Below are positions 61,230 through 64,000 of a DNA stretch of 64,000 bases, in pieces. The notes under the pieces were generated by a model, which did no database searches, had not been told where the DNA came from, and was given only the letters and a program-made list of their open reading frames with translations. The stretch is taken from NCBI GenBank assembly GCA_032871835.1, contig CM065299.1, positions 31,794,074 to 31,858,073 of the forward strand, given 5' to 3'. A program made the translations under genes and the position numbers. The stretch comes from Dipteronia dyeriana. Taxonomy: Eukaryota > Streptophyta > Magnoliopsida > Sapindales > Sapindaceae. Within the stretch, counting starts at the first letter, position 1. The number at the start of each line of letters is the position of its first letter.

Positions 61230-62085
61230 TCACCTAAAAAAAAAAACCAAATTTGCAACAAAATATCAAATTTTAAGTTTTACCAACATTTCAATTTTTT
61301 ATAGAAGATTTCAAGTTCTGTTTTGAGTTTTTATAGCACATTTCACGTTTATGAACAACTGAAACTTAAAATGTTCTGAAAAAAAAACATGTACATTATA
61401 TTCTTTAAATTCTTCACAAAACCACACAATAGTACTGAAATAACGTTAAAAGATATTATACTAACTGTTTGGAACTCAAACTAATAAAAATGGAAAATGA
61501 ATACACATCTGCTATAAACATTTCAAGTTTGATGATGTATAAACTTGAAATCATGCGTTAAATCTCTGTAAACTTCGCTACATTTCAAGTTTTATCCACA
61601 TTTCAAAATTTTATATTATATTTCAAGTTCTGTGTTGAGTTGTTATAGGACATTTCAAGTTTACGAACATTTTAAACTTGAAATGTTCTGGAAAAAAACA
61701 TGAATCTTACATTCATCAATTTCTTCAAAAAAACACATAACAATACTGCAGTCACGTTAAAATCAAGTTATACTATTTGTTCTGAAGTCAAACTAACATA
61801 AATGAAAGACATTTACACACCTTCAACCGAATTAGAGAAAATCGATTCTTCTTGTTCAAAACCTCTCAACCTAACAATGGTATTCTTCAAATCTTCAATC
61901 ACTGGTGTGATTCAAATGTTCAATAAACTTGGAACTCCACTGTCTTCGATTTTCATAAGAAGAAGAGAGTCATTTCGGTTTGAGAGAGAAGAAAAAAGAT
62001 GAGAGTCACGGTGAAAGAGAGAATAGAAGTTCACAAACAATGGAGTAGAAAGAGAAAAAAACAATTAAACATCAAGGGGTATTAT
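61230..62085. other. MULE right subterminal region
   Basis: Contains reverse-complement copies of the same motif (CATTTCAAGTTT at about 61285, 61522, 61581, 61622, 61661) plus a few direct ones (61551, 61678), then the leader-like AG-rich DNA at 61960-62060. No gene supported. Confidence 0.6.
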
Positions 62086-62212
62086 GGTAATTTAAGGATA
62101 CACACTGAATTATTTATGAAAAGTGGCTATTAACAAATAAATTTTCGTATGTGGTTAAAAACGAATTTTTCATGTTATATGTGGTCGTTTTTGACAATTT
62201 CCACTTATATAG

Positions 62213-63676
62213 CATAGTCTATCATCGATGGTTTGATGGTATTCATTTGTTAATCGATAGAGGACTTCATTTATAGATATGGACACCGTGACTCCATTTA
62301 TCAAATGTGATTATAATATCATCATATGAATATTTTGAGGTATTGAATATTAAATATTAACGTTAAGTTTTCAACAGTGTCTATTGAAACATGACTTCTG
62401 AACAAGTCAAAATATCCAAGTATAAAATATGGTCATATGAGTAAATATGGTAACTATAAGAGCTATAGGCGGTTTATGAGCTTTAGACGATTACTGAATT
62501 TTTTTACGAGGGTACACTATCTTAAATAAGGTTGTCTAGGGTACGAATGAGAAACATTAGCTTATTCTATCTTTATTTAAGAGTTCAATTTTAGTTCTTT
62601 AGTGGAATGAACTAAAATTAATTGATCGAACCTAAATGAATCATTTGTTGATTGTAATTAGGTTATGTCTATTGAAGCTTCAATTTAGATACCCTGCCAA
62701 GATCCTCAATCCACACGAACTTGTATGGATCACTTGATATATTCTGCCGGACTAATTTCTGGGTCCATCTAGAAGTGTTTTTGGATTTCGAAATCCAAAA
62801 GTTTTTAGAGAGGTGCGGTCATGTGTGATTCAAGACATGTGGTAACTCTTCAAATGCTTAGAATGGGCGGCCAAGGATGTGGGAATCCTTGGACGGCCAT
62901 AATGGGGTGCGATTAGCATTCCATTAATACATTAAGAATATAATTTATACATTTTAATTAAATGGGATGTTTAATTATATTAATGTATTAATTTAAGGCA
63001 TGCTGACTGGTTTGTTTTTAGTAAGAATGAGTCTAGTTCACATGTGATTTTTTTTTATTAAAGTCCAATGGATTTAATAAAATGGAAAAAAACAATATCT
63101 TGCCATGGTATATGCTTGGGCGATAAGGCTTAAATTATTAGCCTAATATATTGTTTTATTTATTTAATTAATTGATTAAAAGTAAAAAAAAAAAATCTAA
63201 CTAGGAGAAGGTCTCTTATTGTCATACTATTGTTGGTAGTATGATAAGTATCAAAAACTTTATTTGATAAGTAGATAAATAAAAGAATTTATTTATCTAG
63301 TCAAATTATGAAGTTTTTGATATTTATCAAAACTCTAATTGACAATTGGTCAAATTAGGAAGTTTTTGATAAAGTCACAATTTAATCGATATTCAATAAC
63401 TTATTATTGAATAATACACTAATGTGTTAGAATAGGGGTTGAATTCAAAAGTTGATAGGAGTTTTGGTGAAACGAAAATCCTCATTGTGTGAGGATTTTT
63501 GACCACCTTTATATATGCTCATCAAGAGAATTCGGTCAACACTAATGGTCTTGAGAGAGTTTTTTTTACTCATAGAAAAAATGTGTGAGAATTCGGCCAA
63601 GGGAAAAGAAAGAAATGAACATTCTTGTTTTCGATAGTGCACTATTAACTTTTGTATCAAAACACTTTGTGATATT
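62213..63676 (+). other. retrotransposon-like DNA between the second MULE and the copia pol fragment
   Basis: AT-rich; probably the continuation of 56438-56965. No coding domain. 63190-63420 has repeated AGTTTTTGATA(A/T) blocks. Limits are uncertain. Confidence 0.4.
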
Positions 63677-63678
63677 AT

Positions 63679-64000
63679 TTCTATAGTCCTTCAGATATTA
63701 AAGTATTTGTTTCGACAAATGCTAAATTTTTGGAAAAGGGATATATGAATGATTTTGTGCCTAAGAGTAAAATTGTCCTAAATGCACCTTCCACAAGAGG
63801 TTTCATAACCTAGCCCAATTGTTAGTTCCGCACCATCAAAAGATCAACAACCTACCATTCCTTATCGTTGTGGGAGGGCTAGTAGAAAACCCGATAGATA
63901 CATCGATCTAGAAGAATCAATGGAGAATCTCTTGGAAGACGATGATCCTTACAAATACAAGGAAGCTTTGGAGGATGTTGATCGTCGTCATTGGTAAAAG
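63679..64000 (+). pseudogene. copia pol fragment (integrase end to RT start), cut by the window edge
   Basis: 63679 onwards reads FYSPSDIKVFVSTNAKFLE, the end of the copia integrase module, to stops near 63808; then in another frame from about 63868 RASRKPDRYIDLEES and DDPYKYKEALEDVDRRHW, the conserved lead-in to RVT_2, ending in a TAA at 63997. Frameshifted, hence a pseudogene. The rest of RT would lie beyond the window. Confidence 0.85.

Larger units (their letters stand above)
56974..62204. mobile_element. second MULE (5.2 kb) with TIRs of about 110 bp
   Basis: The ends are inverted repeats: TAACCACATACGAAA(A)TTTATTTGTT at 57024 pairs with the complement of 62132-62157, and (GT)GACCACA at 56989 with the complement near 62180. 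Flanks both read TTATATAG (56966-56973 and 62205-62212), an 8-bp match with one more possible position, consistent with a 9-bp MULE TSD. Inside, a plus-strand unit (about 57150-59170) converges on a minus-strand transposase remnant (61229-60059). The transposase lacks its catalytic core, so the element is non-autonomous. Confidence 0.88.

Overview
The window is plant nuclear DNA, most likely from a eudicot. It is AT-rich, contains one split gene with 19 GT-AG exons of a land-plant family, and is otherwise dominated by plant-type transposable elements (copia, Athila/Tat-type gypsy, MULE, hAT MITE, SINE). The species cannot be named from the sequence. I see one host gene and no RNA gene, CRISPR array or bacterial-style operon.

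Layout. 1-6.2 kb: right part of a decayed MULE carrying a mudrA-type transposase (+) and a convergent DUF1985/Ulp1-like protease gene (-). 6.7-7.5 kb: an LTR remnant. 7.9-9.3 kb: a probable non-autonomous MULE. 10.3-16.8 kb: the host gene (-), an ARM-repeat plus BTB protein of the ARIA clade, assembled here into an uninterrupted 708-residue reading frame; a solo LTR lies in intron 6, 18 bp from an acceptor. 17.05-18.45 kb: a non-autonomous MULE about 215 bp upstream of its start codon. 19.95-32.07 kb: a four-level nest, hAT MITE > copia > Athila-like gypsy > hAT MITE, with target-site duplications (TSDs) or close matches at every level. 32.5-39.1 kb: a copia element with both LTRs and TSD but lacking protease and integrase core. 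41.1-41.4 kb: a SINE with a 20-bp TSD. 42.8-43.4 kb: a third hAT MITE. 43.6-45.6 kb: a truncated copia element (-). 47.9-49.7 kb: a MULE-like foldback with very long inverted repeats. 50.9-54.5 kb: an LTR remnant (-) split by a small gypsy element (50985-53517). 57.0-62.2 kb: a second MULE with inverted repeats and 8-bp flanking repeats, whose transposase has lost its catalytic core, inserted in retrotransposon-like DNA. 63.7-64.0 kb: a copia pol fragment running off the window.

The elements do not form a pathway; they record successive insertions around one conserved gene. The points most relevant to the gene are the solo LTR with a same-strand TATA box inside it and the MULE just upstream of it. 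Two MULEs share a layout in which mudrA and a second gene converge, which is known for Ulp1-carrying MULEs. I found no clearly novel molecular system. The best unusual signals are the dated nest, the splice-site-proximal LTR, the foldback element and the motif-saturated second MULE.
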